Assembly: GCA_951802195.1 (NCBI GenBank)
Contig: OX637630.1
Location: 806,001 to 870,000, forward strand
DNA: 64,000 nucleotides
From: Tausonia pullulans
Taxonomy: Eukaryota; Basidiomycota; Tremellomycetes; Cystofilobasidiales; Mrakiaceae
Direction: 5' to 3'
Each line of letters opens with the position of its first letter. The stretch's first letter is position 1. A program made the translations under genes and the position numbers. The notes beneath the pieces were generated by a model that saw only the letters and a program-made list of their open reading frames with translations, was not told where the DNA came from and did not search any database. Positions 44,078 through 55,118 of the stretch are shown here, piece by piece.

Positions 44078-45788
44078 TCACTGTTTCTTATAGCCAGGAA
44101 CAAGGACCGCGCGGAAGCGAGGCTTGCCCTGCATCATGGCCTGGTATGCCTCCTCGGCATCCTCGAGACTGTACTTCTCAATCTTGCACTCGATACCCTG
44201 AGCCTGGGAGAACGCGATCGTCTCCTCGGAGTCCTGAGCCGTTCCCGAGGGCCAACCGCGGACTTGGAGACGTTTCTGGATGAGGGGCATGACAGGGACT
44301 TGGAGCCCCTCAAAGACGGCGAGGATGAGGAGTGTGCCGCCGACGGCGAGCCCGGCGGTGAGCTCCTTGATGACTTCCGTTGAGGGCGCGGTACACATGA
44401 TGACCTTGGCGCCGCCCATCTTCTGGAGGGCCTCGACCTGGGAGGTCTTGGACTGGTAGATGAGGGAGATAAGGGTTAGATGGAGAAGACCTATCACAAA
44501 GACGTGAAAGGACTCACGCCGTCAATGTACACCTGGGCACCAAGCTCGGTGGCGAGCTCGCGCTTGGAGTCGGACGAGGAGAGGGCGACGGTTTTGAAGC
44601 CAAGGCGGGAGGCGTACTGGACTGGAAGGCGAGTAAACCATCGTCAATCTTCAGCCTCGACCTGGACTTCTGTTGAGAACAACTCACTAGCAAGGTGGCC
44701 GAGTCCTCCGATACCCTGAATAGCAACGACGTCACCGCCCTTGCTGTCCATGTTGCGCAGAGAATTGAAGACTGAGAGAAAACCCCATTAGCACCAGGAA
44801 GTCGGAACGATAATCGAGAAAGAACGCACCAGTCACACCGGCGCAGAGAAGAGGAGCAGCCTCGGCCGGATCGATATCGGACGGGACGGAAGCGACGGCC
44901 TCGGTGCGGAGCAGGGCATACTCGGCATCTACGAGTGGGACAAATCAGCCTCAGATTATCAGAAAAGGGACTAGCATCCGTTGGGACGATGCAACATACA
45001 TCCTCCATCCATAGTGATACCGTTGATTGCTTCGCTTGATTCATTCGAGTGATGAAAACGAGTTAGCGCTTTACCAACAGGCAGATAAACGGGAGACCGG
45101 ACACTCACTTCTCGCAGGTGACGAAGTCGCCGCGACGGCAGCTCAGGCAGAGCCCACAGTGTCCACCATGCCATCCACCGCCGACCCTGACGGACGAGGG
45201 AGAGATGCAGAGTGGGAGCCCTTGTCAGTCCGGCGACGAAATATATAAGCGAGGCGCGCGCCCTCATCCCCATGACGGAAGCGGACAGGTTGCGAACGCA
45301 CCTATCTCCAATCTTGAAACGCTTCTCGCCCTCGCCAACGGCGACGATCTCGCCAACAATCTGGGAAGAAAAGAGTAGGAAATAGGTGTGAGGACGAGGT
45401 TGAGGGGGGGGGGGGGGGAGGGGAAAGATGGGAGGGGCGCAGGGCGTCAGACGGCTCTTGGAGGAGCTCTAGCCGTCCTTCCGCAAAGCTCATATCGCGA
45501 AATGGCTCGATATACTGCATGTACATACCTCATGTCCTGGCACCCTTGGAAGGATGGGGAGGATCTCTTCGTGAGCAACAGAGTCGGAGTGGCAGACTCC
45601 ACAGGCGAGGACCTTGACGAGGACCTGGCCCTGAGGAGTAGGAACGTCAGGATGGAGCTAGAAGGAGTGCCCGTGACAAGACTACGAACTCGTTCAGGCT
45701 GTTTGAGTTCGACATCGATGACCTTCATGGCCTCGCCCTTCTTTTGGCTTTGGGCAGCCTTGTAAAACTTGGGAAGATTGGGAGACAT
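44078..45788 (-). CDS. Zinc-dependent alcohol dehydrogenase (MDR family), 9 exons, 344 aa
   Basis: Exons: 45788-45690, 45630-45529, 45360-45302, 45186-45109, 45034-45000, 44928-44830, 44771-44688, 44621-44518 and 44452-44078. Catalytic zinc ligands are in LACGVCHSDS and VPGHEIVGE. The structural-zinc loop GGHCGLCLSCRRGDFVTCE has all four Cys. NAD(P) binding is shown by IQGIGGLGHLAIQYASRLG, with SSSDSKRELATELGA after the second strand. The Ser-Ser-Ser-Asp-Ser-Lys stretch after beta-B could suggest NADP preference as in cinnamyl-type ADHs, but this is only a hint. There is no targeting signal, so it is probably cytosolic. It should interconvert alcohols and aldehydes; the substrate is unknown. 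Intron 2 contains a C15 tract on the sense strand. Confidence 0.9.
45404..45418. repeat. G15 homopolymer (C on the ADH transcript strand), intron 2
   Basis: Fifteen G on plus inside intron 2 of the minus-strand ADH gene. Confidence 0.9.
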
Positions 45789-47159
45789 GCTGGGAGTTGA
45801 GTGAGTGAGAGAGAGTGGGTTAAACTCCTTTCCCTTTTGAACCTTTCTCTAAGAAAGCCAGGAAAAGAACGGCGGGGTAGCACAGACGTCGGGCTATCTT
45901 CCCTCTCGGTCATGTGGAGGTGGTGACGTCGTTGATCTCTTCTCGGTGCTGTCGTAACATCAGCGGGGACGATAGGCCCTCGGCAGTATTCCAGTTTATA
46001 AATCCAAATCTTAGTAAGAAGAGCAAAGCGGAGCGATGGCTGCATTGCCGAAGTGGAGCAGAATGATGGACGACAGTGTTGGAGGTGGAGGAGTGGCCAG
46101 AGGGGCCAGTGCGCGCTCGTGGGAATGAGGAGTCGTCAATACTTAAAGCCATAGCGAGCCAGCTCCTGATGCTCGTGCACTTTCATTATCCCAGTGGAGA
46201 GAGCCGTGCCCTTCTGACCAAGAAACCCTGACAATCTTACTCGCCAGTCGCACGTTCGAACGTGTAGATGGGCAAGATTTCAAGATGACCAATGGCGCAG
46301 CGGAAGTGCCGGCGAGGGCGGCCATCCTCCACTTCACCCAACCGATAAGCTAACCAATCTCCCGGCGATAGATGCCCAGGGCGAGAAAGCCATGACCTTA
46401 ACTGGGAGTGTCGAAGGGTGATCTGCCGATCACACGAAGGCCGACCGTCTGCTTATGAAGACAACTATGTTACTCCTTGCGACTCAGTGAGATGTGTGGG
46501 CATCTCCTCATCCCGCCGCATCTAGTTGGGGCGCTGGTGGGTAGGGCCGCGGCGCTGACTAGATTCTACCAACGTGACGAAAGATGCCGACGCTTTCGGC
46601 TACGGTCGGGCCTTCTTCAGTTTCTTGAAAAGGTCTCCAGGGCCTAGATTCAATCTTCATCTCGACAGACGGCAACGGCGCACGCATATCGCTCAATAAT
46701 GCACGCTGTAGAGGATAGGGAGATCGTAAGTGCGCCTTCAACCATCATCTGCGGGACTCAGGAGATCCCGGATGCACAGAATCGCAAGCCTGACGAAAAA
46801 AAGTTCTTGAAATAGGTCTTCAGTCAACAAAACCCATATCTAAGTGATGACTGATTGCGACTGCTGCGATCCAAAACACCCTGCGAGTCTGTATAGGCCG
46901 GCCGCCACCATGTTCCGTTGCAACCACGAAAACATGGCAAGTTTCTCCGCAGCTCCATGTTGACATGGAGATCGGGCTGGCATTTGAGGTCTGATGCTGG
47001 CTTGGAGACGAGCGAGCTGTCGGAAGAACGGGGCCGCGTCGGGCGGTAGGTCGGTCGGCCTCTCTAATTGCCGAGAGAGCCTCTCCTTCTCTCTATCCAC
47101 CAGCCCACCTCCGCCATCCCTGTCATCCTCACCGTTGTCACGACTCGTCCTTTAAAAGA
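45789..47159. other. Divergent intergenic region, ADH and Pex14/17-like genes
   Basis: 1.37 kb between two outward-facing start codons. No gene is supported. A palindromic CACGTTCGAACGTG lies near 46250, and the last 100 bp before 47160 is pyrimidine-rich. Confidence 0.5.
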
Positions 47160-48698
47160 ATGGCAGAGCCCACACCAAAACTTGTGGCTTCTTCCTCCTC
47201 CCCCTCTCCATTTTCGCTGCCGTCGGCAACAACAGCAGCTTCGCCGGCTCCCTCTCCGGTGGCCCCTCCTACACCAGTTGGTGCGACTACCTCACCCGCT
47301 TTCTCTCCCCCCATCGCTCCTCCCGTCCCCACCACTCCCTCTTCAAGCTCGTCTTCCTCAACCGCTACGCTGAATGGCCAGCCACCTTTGTTGGCGCCTC
47401 TGCCGAATCCCTCGTTGGCCCCAGTTCGTGCTTCTCCGCTCCGGGTCGGTCCCGGCCCTCTTTCTGTCTTCGGGCCTCTGGACTCCCTCTGACGCTCTCT
47501 GTTTCCTCCTGTTCAGACTGGCATCGCTCAGTACCAACCCGTCCCTCGCGTCCCGCCTCGCTCATACCCTGCGGCCGTTGCCGTGCCTTCCCCAATCCCG
47601 CGGTTCCTCCGCACGCTTGCGTTCCTCGTCGCGCTTATTCTAGGCTCTGGGGCGGCGCTCACATTTATCTACTCTGTGCGTCTCATCCTAGCTCTGTAGA
47701 TGATTCGGAGCACGCTAATTTGGGAGACAAACCTAGCGTCTCCTTCTCCCGCGCATCGTCCGAACTCGCGAGGCCAGGCGCGTCCTCATCGAGGATCAAC
47801 TTCACCGGTTGAAGCGCGTTCAAGAGGAGGTCGACCATCTCTTGGGCGTGGGACTTATCCGATTGCCGAAGAAGTCGAAGACCGATGGAGGAGAGACAGA
47901 GGGAGAGGAGAAGGAGCCGACGGAGTCGACGGATCTCGTCGTACGCCTCGCATCCTCCGCCACTGCCACTTCCCTAACTGACGGCGAGAAGAAGCCCGAG
48001 GACGACGAGATGGCCATTGCTCTCAAGGGCGACGGGAAGACTGGTGCCGTCGATCTCCTCCCTACAGACCCACTCCAGGAGCTCGCTGCGCTCCTCCCTT
48101 CCCTTGCCCCCCAACCTCGACCCTTCGCGCTCAACCGCACACTTCGGGACCTCTCGGCGTACACGACGACGCAGTCTTTACTCTTCAACAGCAAGACGTG
48201 CGTTGTTCTGCCTCTCCCTTGAGTCTGCGCCTGCACATGCGCTAGACCTAGCTATGACTGACTCATTCGTTCCAGTCCGAGAGGATCCGGCGGCGGATAC
48301 GCCTTCTCCAAGATTGAAGAGACCGGTGGAGCATGGGGTGGAGGTCTCAGCGAGGGCGACCGGGACGTCCTCTCCCTCATCGGTGGTCTACGGGGCGACG
48401 TCCGTGGCATGAAGGGGTCAGTCCATCTCTCGCACGCTCAGCACATCACCCCGTTCGACAGGCAACTAACGGACACTTCCTCCTCGCATTCCCATACGTT
48501 AGCCTCCTTGTTAGCCGACGCGCTTTCCCCTCGTTTGGTCGTGGCGGAACAGCGGGCGCGAACATGCCTGCGGCAGTTTCGTGGACGCCTCCGCCACCCG
48601 TGACGACGCCCGTCGAGCAGCCTGTTGTAGGGGCTAGCAGCGGTGGGGCCGTCAGTGGCGGGAGCGTTGAAGGAACGAAGAGCGGGGGTGAGGCTTGA
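47160..48698 (+). CDS. Pex14/Pex17-like peroxisomal docking protein (tentative), 5 exons, 406 aa
   Basis: Exons 47160-47423, 47517-47675, 47737-48197, 48276-48416 and 48503-48698. Residues 1-88 are a Pro/Ser/Thr-rich disordered arm. A single membrane span follows (FLRTLAFLVALILGSGAALT, about 119-138). Next comes a basic amphipathic/coiled-coil segment (RTREARRVLIEDQLHRLKRV, then QEEVDHLL). The end has RGDVRGMKGLLVSRRAFPSF, which resembles the C-terminal block of fungal Pex17 and Pex14/17 (Pex33) proteins. These sit in the peroxisomal docking complex with Pex13 and Pex14. The classic N-terminal Pex14 domain that binds Pex5 is absent, so Pex17-like is the better name. The last acceptor was chosen because it preserves this block; another acceptor upstream gives a different, shorter tail. 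Assignment is moderate. Confidence 0.55.
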
Positions 48699-48960
48699 TC
48701 TAAAGGTAGGGTGATAATGATGATGATGCATGATCTTCACGCATGAGGGCGAGCGCGGGGCTGGCAGTCATTAGATAAGGTAGCGTAGGCGTGGAAAGTG
48801 GGGAAAGACCGGAACCCAAATCATCGAGAAGCAAAGGAAAGGAAGGGAAGAAGAGGGCCGGAAGAATGGAGAGAAACGCAAAAGGATAAACCCAAGAAAA
48901 CAAGAGAATCGACCGATAGATTTAGAAAAGGAAAGGGAGAAACTGACCCCTCCATTTCCT

Positions 48961-51900
48961 TCACATGAGCACTTCCGATGACGCCGCGGTGTCTATCAAC
49001 ATTCCTGGAGCTGCTGAGCTGCTGCCATCGTGGGGAGAGACGACGCCAGCCTCCTCGGCGTCCGAATCCGGCATAGACATCTTGCCACCGCGAATGCACT
49101 CCTGGCCGGCCTCACTCTTAAGATGCCGGTTGAGGGCGTCGAGTCGGGCAAACCTCTTTTGGCAGCCGAGGCAGATGTGCGGCCGTTTACCGGCGTGGAG
49201 GGCAGAGTGTCGCTTGCAGTCGTGCTGGCGGGCGAAGCCTGAGGAGAAGGATTGCGGGTTGTCAGCCGCTGAGAAGAGAGAAGAACAGGACAGGGCGACG
49301 ACCAACCTTTGCCACACGTCTCGCACTTGAAAGGCCGTTCATCTGTGTGCGAGCGAAGGTGGCCTTTGAGGTTAAACGAGCGCTGGGCGAAGAAGAAATC
49401 CGTCTCAGCCAAGGTGCCTCCAATCGAAACAGTAGCACCACTCACTGTGAACGTCGACCCGCACCCAGGGATTGGACAAACGAACGCCGCCCCGACCTTC
49501 CGTCTGCTCTCACTCGCCAGAGCCGTCTTCTTCGTCGTCACATTTCGCTTCGAGATGGATCCCACAGAGCTCGCGACGCTCGTCGAGCTCTGTATCCCAG
49601 CATCTGAGAGCTCCGAGTCTGTGTACTGCTCGATCGAGACGAGCGGGCGACCGCTACTACCGGGCCCATCGTCGTCGTCGTCGTCATCATCGCCAGACCA
49701 CAGACCGCTGTTGTTGCCACCGGCAGAGGAGCCGCGCGAGTGGGCGGGCGAGGCGGCGGCGGGGGGGAAGCGACCTGGGGAGGCGCCCGGTGAGCCGGCG
49801 GGGGAGCCGGCTGCCGAGGACGACGGGGAGCCGTTGCTGAGACTTGAGGAGGGGGAGGAGGCGCCGACATCTTCAACTGAAGCGGGAATGGGGACGCCAA
49901 GCGTGCCATCTGAGCGCGTGATGGAGCGCAGGAAGTCTGACGAAGAGGCGGATAAATCCGCAGACTTGAACTGGAAGAAGGAACGCTATCAGAGCAGGCA
50001 CACTAGAAGGAGAAGGACCAGCACAAGGGTACCTTGCGGCCATGGGCTCCCTTGCCCTTCTTTTTCCCCGAATCACTGACGCTTCTCTCCACACTGCTCG
50101 CACCACCGCCCCCGCCTGCCCAACTACCGTCATGCGGTGTCCAGCCAGCAGGGCCAAGCATGCCCTGCCCGTAGCCTGGCGTCCCCCTTCCCGTCGATCC
50201 ACCGCCAAAGTCGCCCGCCGTCGCCGAGTTGAAGCTCGCACGACGAACGTGGCCACCTCCGACGCCTGGCCGTCGGACTACCCCACCGCCGAAATGCCGC
50301 CCCCCTCCCGTGCCATCATTACCAGCGATGCTGCCTCCCATAGTGGCCGTGAGGATATCCATTGCGTCGAACATTCCTCCTCCACTCGCCCAGGGTGCCA
50401 GGCCCGTCATCGTCGCCGGACTGACGGGACTGATAGTCGCCGGATCCTCGCCGACAAAGACGCCTCCGCCGAAGAACGAGGTCGCCGATTGGTGCACGTT
50501 GGAATGCCCGCCGGGGAGAAAGTTAGGGTCCATCGTCGGCATCTGAGGCAGAGGAGGACCGTAGTCGTACGGTGTGAGAGAGGCCTCAGACTTGGACCGC
50601 TGACGCTGGGGAGGAGGCTTGAGGTGTGGCGAGAGGGCGCTGCCGTTGGGGGCCATCGGGGAGAAGGAAGGGTACGGGGAGGAGCTGGAGTGGGTGTTGT
50701 TATTGTTACTGTTGTTAATGGAAGAGGAGCCCGAAGGGGCGCCGCTGTTGGTGAGCCATTGCGGGATCGGGAAGCTGGGGATCTTGCCAGGTTGAATTGT
50801 GTCCTGTCGTTGGGGGAAGTCTGCGGGTGTGATGGTGTTCTGTCGTTGAGCACCGTAGACGGCCTGCTGGTGCTGCTGACGCTGCTGGTACAGACTCGGC
50901 GCCTGCTGAGCCACTCCTCGTGCGCCGGCGCCACCTAGGGAGAACGATTCGGCCCCGCCCAGGGAGTACAGAGGTGACTGCTGGCTATGCTGCAGGAAAC
51001 CGCCCATTGAAGTCGAGTGGCTGTGCCCTACTCCTCTTCCCATCATCGTCGATGGCGACGATGGCCCCGGCGAGTGGGACCGCGTCCGATGGAGCGAGAG
51101 CTGCTGCTGCTGGAGCTCCTGCTGCTGTCTTTGAAGCTCCCTTTGGAGGTTGATCTGCCGCTGGAGTTCCTGATTCTGTCGGTTGAGCAGCTCGAGCTGG
51201 GCCGAGAAGATCGCCGAGGAGTCAGTAGCACCTCCGCCGCCGCCGGAGATGGGCGTTGGCGGGTTGATGTTGATACCGAGCTGTTGCTGCTGCTGCTGCT
51301 GTTGCTGTTGCTGTTGTTGTTGTTGAGGGGAGACGAGTATTCGAAGGAGAGGATCTACCGGCGGGAAGAGCGTGTCGGCCGAGTTTGGCCGCTGCGGGCT
51401 CGAAGGCGACGACAGCGCAAACAGGTTCGGTGAGTTGGCCGCTGACGTCGGAGACGACGTGCTTGAACTATCTAGCGCTGGAGGGATGACGATTGCGGGA
51501 GGAGAATGCTTCTGGACGAATGGCATTTGAGGGAGCGGGATGGCCGGCTGTGGTGGCGGCGAGGCGTTGGGCGAGGGCGAGTGAAGTGAGATGGCGAAGT
51601 CCGGCGGGGAAGGGTGGTAAGAATTACGATGCTTCTCATCTTCCCGCGGCGAATTTGGCGAGAGAGTGAACGGGCCAGAGTGGACGGAGCCCGCTGGCGA
51701 GGAGGGCGACTCGTGCTTGCCACCTCTGCTACCACCGCCGAACTGGAAGCCCCCGCCGGGCGAGGCCGACCCTTGGTGATTTGAGTAGACAGGTGATGAC
51801 TGCGAGACGATGAACTGGTCAAACGTGAGGCCCTCCATGGCCTCGCCGACGGCGCTCGGTAGATCGTCGTTGGCGGACGAGAAGGAGAACCTCGGGCGGT

Positions 51901-52689
51901 TGTCGCCGAAGTTGCTGCCTGTGAAGCTCGAGGACCTTGACCTTCCGTCCGTCGAGGAAGCACCTCCAAAGTCGCTCGATGCGGACGAGAGCGTGTGTCG
52001 ATGACCGAAACCATGCCCGAAGGCCGCTTGGTTCGTCGTCAGCGACGGGAGGAGGTGGCTTCCGTCGCCCGGTGCAGGTGAGCCCGCCACAGAGTATGAG
52101 TAGTGCGAATTGCCGTCATCCTTGTTCTTGTTTCCGCCTGTGGAGTCGTCGTCGCCGCCGAGAGAGAAGTCGAGGCCTGGCATAGGTGAGACGGTGAAGC
52201 GAGGGATCTCCGATAGAGGTCCACCCTGCCTGCCGTACGCGGAAGACGACGACTGCTGCTGATGGCCGCCCTGCTGGCGAAGGAACGCCTCAAGGTCGTC
52301 GTGCGACTGCTGGTGCCGCTGACTTGAACCTCCTACTCCTCCTCCTGAGCCATCCGGGAAGCCATCGAACCCGCCGACGTCGGTCATGCCGTCGGTCTCG
52401 CGTCCGCGAACGCCAGCGCCGCCGGGATGGTTGAAGTTCGAGAGCGCAGCTGCAAAGTCAAAATCTGGGAAGGGGATCTGGGCCGAGTGGGTTGGCTGAG
52501 TGTGAGAGAGGGGAAGCGGATGAGTTTAGACAGCAAGGGCAACAAGGATATGTGAACATAATTCACGGAGGACGCGTCGGCGGCGGTGGAGGCGGTGCGG
52601 CCCTGAGAGGACCCCGGGTGAGCATGGTCCGGTTCTAGGTTCGTGAGGAACCGGTCCAGCTCGGAGTGGGGGCCTGGGGGCAGGGCCAT
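48961..52689 (-). CDS. CRZ1: Crz1-like C2H2 zinc-finger transcription factor, 5 exons, 1154 aa
   Basis: Exons: 52689-52567, 52495-50033, 49970-49446, 49382-49307 and 49238-48961. A very long disordered Ser/Gly/Pro/Gln-rich arm carries a poly-Gln run (about 430-446) and Asn/Ser runs. The C-terminal fingers read CPIPGCGSTFT-RSFNLKGHLRSH, then CETCGKGFARQHDCKRHSALH, then CLGCQKRFARLDALNRHLKS, the arrangement and wording of fungal Crz1 proteins. Crz1 enters the nucleus after dephosphorylation by the Ca2+/calmodulin phosphatase calcineurin and drives stress and cell-wall genes. SPPAIVIPPA (about residue 372) contains PAIVIP, a candidate PxIxIT calcineurin-docking site. Many SP/TP-rich serine patches could be phosphorylation sites. 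It is about twice the length of yeast Crz1, all in the disordered arm. A calmodulin-like gene lies about 1 kb upstream. Confidence 0.87.
51277..51327. repeat. CAG/CAA poly-Gln repeat in the Crz1-like gene
   Basis: A run of about 17 Gln codons on the minus strand, mixing CAG and CAA. It is likely to vary in length between strains. Confidence 0.9.
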
Positions 52690-53655
52690 CGCTCAACGAG
52701 AGGGGAGGATGCTGGCAGGGTGGAGGAAGGATGGAGGGACGAGGCGAGCTCGATGCGGTCGGGTTAAGGAAGAAACAGAGGAAGCGAGGACCAGCGTTGG
52801 GCGCTGCTGGCGGGATCCGACGCGTAGGCAGACGAGGATTGGCTCGGGGCCACGCTGTATGTGCGACCGGATGGAGAGAGAGGGTGAATGTGGATGGGAC
52901 TGGGCGTTGCCCGTGCTGGCTGGCTGGTCGTTGTTGGCTGGAGAGAGGCGGGCACACGCCCCAAGCTGCTCGCTCGCTCGGGGTCAGACGGACTCACTCT
53001 CCTCCTAGGCCCTCCGCCCGTCCGGAGAAGGCGATCTCTCAGCTCGCTCGCACCCTTCATTGCCCCGGCCCAGGGAGGATCTGGACCTTGGGCCTGCTTC
53101 GGAGTTCCTCAGTCCAGTCGCCGGGCTCGAGAGCAAACAGAGAGCGCATGAATTGGACTTGAGCTTGGCCATCAGTCAGCTCGCGGGTCCATGGAACCAA
53201 ACTCCGCGGATCTGTATCTCATACTTCAAACGTCTCCTTAACAAAGTAGCAGACCAAGCGAAAGAAATTGGCGCGAGGCAGGACAGAGGAGGAAGAGTTC
53301 AAACAGGACCCGCTCGTCAACTCCGCCCTTCTGCCTCCGGTTCACCCATGCTATCCTTCCTACCCTTCCTTCCCTTCTCAAGCTCATACCTCCTCTCCTC
53401 TCTTTCCTGTCCCTCAACCCACGCGGGACGGACACGCGGGTCCTCCTCATTCTTACCGCGTGTCAAATCCCTTTCGTCTCCTATAGCACACGTTTTTGAC
53501 AAGAGCGATGAGTGCCTGGGTCCCTTGAACGTTGTAGTGGGATGGTACGCTGTGATGAAGTGGCCGTAGGTCGGCAGAGAGGGGGTGGAGGGAGAAGGAG
53601 GAAAGTTGGAAAGTGTAGGGAAGCGGAATGATGGTTCAAGGTCGATGGCCTGAAA
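52690..53655. other. Intergenic, Crz1-like promoter and calmodulin-like 3' flank
   Basis: 966 bp with no supported gene. Short open frames on both strands are low in complexity. It must contain the Crz1-like promoter. Confidence 0.5.
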
Positions 53656-54884
53656 CTACACGTTGGCATTCCTCATGACAGCCTCGAAGTCCTGTTGGTT
53701 TCAAAGACAGACATCAGGTTGGCCTGCCATCTCGTTAGGTTTATTACGACATGAGGAAATCTCTCACGGCAAAGCTGATCCGACCATCGCCGTCCGTGTC
53801 GGCGGCGCGGACCATCTCTTGAACCTCAGCGAGCGTGACGGTTTCCCCAAGGTTCTCCATGACCTCCCTAGTCGCCAGCCAACCAAGAATATCAGTCATC
53901 CCCCCCTCAAAAGCAAAGACGAGGGATAGAACGCACAGGATCTCCTTCCCTGTGATGTACCCCGAGCTGTCGCGGTCAAACACGCTGAATGCCTCACGGA
54001 TCTCGGCATCGGCCGAGTACTTCTCGCCTCGCCTCTTGTACATGATGGCGAGGAACTCGGGGAAATCGAGCCGACCGTCGCCGTTGGAGTCGAGCTGCGT
54101 GCGTGTGCGCCAACGCGTCCGTCAGCGAGCGTGTGGGAAGGGAGACGCGAGGCGAGGAACGCGCACCTCATTGATCATGCGCGTCAGCTCGGCCTCGGAC
54201 GGAGACTGGCCAAAAGACGTCAGGACGAGCGCGAGGTCCTTAGTGCTGATGTGGCCGTCACCATCTGTGCGTGCGGAGGAATAGCGGGACCGTCAGATGT
54301 AAGATCAGACAGACGGACCAGGCTGGATGATGACGACGCGAGGGAAGGGAGCAGCGGACGGACCCTTGTCGAGCTGGTCGAAGGCGTCTTTCCAGTCTGG
54401 AGAAGAAGGACGATCAGTAGGTGTTGGAGCGAGCAATAGGGGAGTAAAGCCGATGCACCTTGAAGTACGTCGTCTGTTGGGCATGAGCGAGCGAAGCGAG
54501 GGAGCGACGATGAGACGTCAGAGAGCAGTCCACGACCGAGCAGAGTGAGCAGACCGCGCAAGAAGAAAACCGACCATTGCTCTACATGGTGGACAACCAG
54601 AGAGGATAGCCCGATAAACGAGAGGCAGAAAGCGATAGCAAGGCCATATAGTGAGGCAGTCGAGAATACATTAGAGCTGATATCTGGCCCTATATTTCGA
54701 CCCCACTGTGTCATGGACGATGCATGCGGGACGCACTAAGGATTTTTCAGGCATCAAACGACGAGGTATGAGGTGTGGACTGATGAGTCGAGAGAGGGGA
54801 CAAAAGCTGGTGGAAGTTGAGGAGAACCAAAGCTTGCCTGTATTCTCTTCGTCTTCCTGTCTCTTTGGCCTCCTTGCTTGAGAC
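53656..54884 (-). CDS. Calmodulin-like protein with four EF-hands
   Basis: Well-supported exons: a fragment ending 54459, then 54396-54364, 54264-54167, 54094-53937, 53867-53768 and 53691-53656. They give about 145 residues: [20 protein letters not shown] and on to [11 protein letters not shown]. Loops: [36 protein letters not shown] and [12 protein letters not shown]. Order and spacing (two pairs joined by [18 protein letters not shown]) are those of calmodulin. The sequence is more diverged than normal fungal calmodulin, and loops 1 and 4 end in Asp where Glu is usual, so this may be a second, calmodulin-related gene. The N-terminus is unresolved: an ATG at 54884 starts [14 protein letters not shown], but I could not fix the first intron. 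The likely role is Ca2+ sensing; its neighbour downstream is the calcineurin target Crz1. Confidence 0.8.
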
Positions 54885-55118
54885 ATCTGCGCCGCGGTCG
54901 ATCCCTTGGCGGTCGGCGGCCGGAGCGGATCGAGCGGAGGGAAGACGATACCTATATACAGCGTCTTTCGAGGGGTAGCCCGATTAAAGATGAGACAGGT
55001 GGGTTGTCACCAGCAGTCGATAAAAGAGGGACGACACTTGGAGACAGTGTCTCCCGCTCCTGCGCGCGTCTGCCCCTTTGAGTGTTTTACTGCGTTATTT
55101 GGCACATTGTATTCCACA

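Noticed and set aside
46230-46340. tRNA-like GTTCGAAC and GGCGCAGCGGAAG segments
   Set aside because: The first is a palindrome without a 7-nt T loop, and the second has no matching acceptor or anticodon stem; no cloverleaf can be drawn.
46905-46975. GCCGCCACCATG start context on the plus strand
   Set aside because: A vertebrate-style Kozak match, but the frame closes after 17 codons and the site lies in intergenic DNA.
52526-53162. Overlapping Ser/Arg/Pro-rich frames on both strands upstream of the Crz1-like start
   Set aside because: Shadow frames of GC-rich promoter DNA; none has a domain, splice support or a sensible start.
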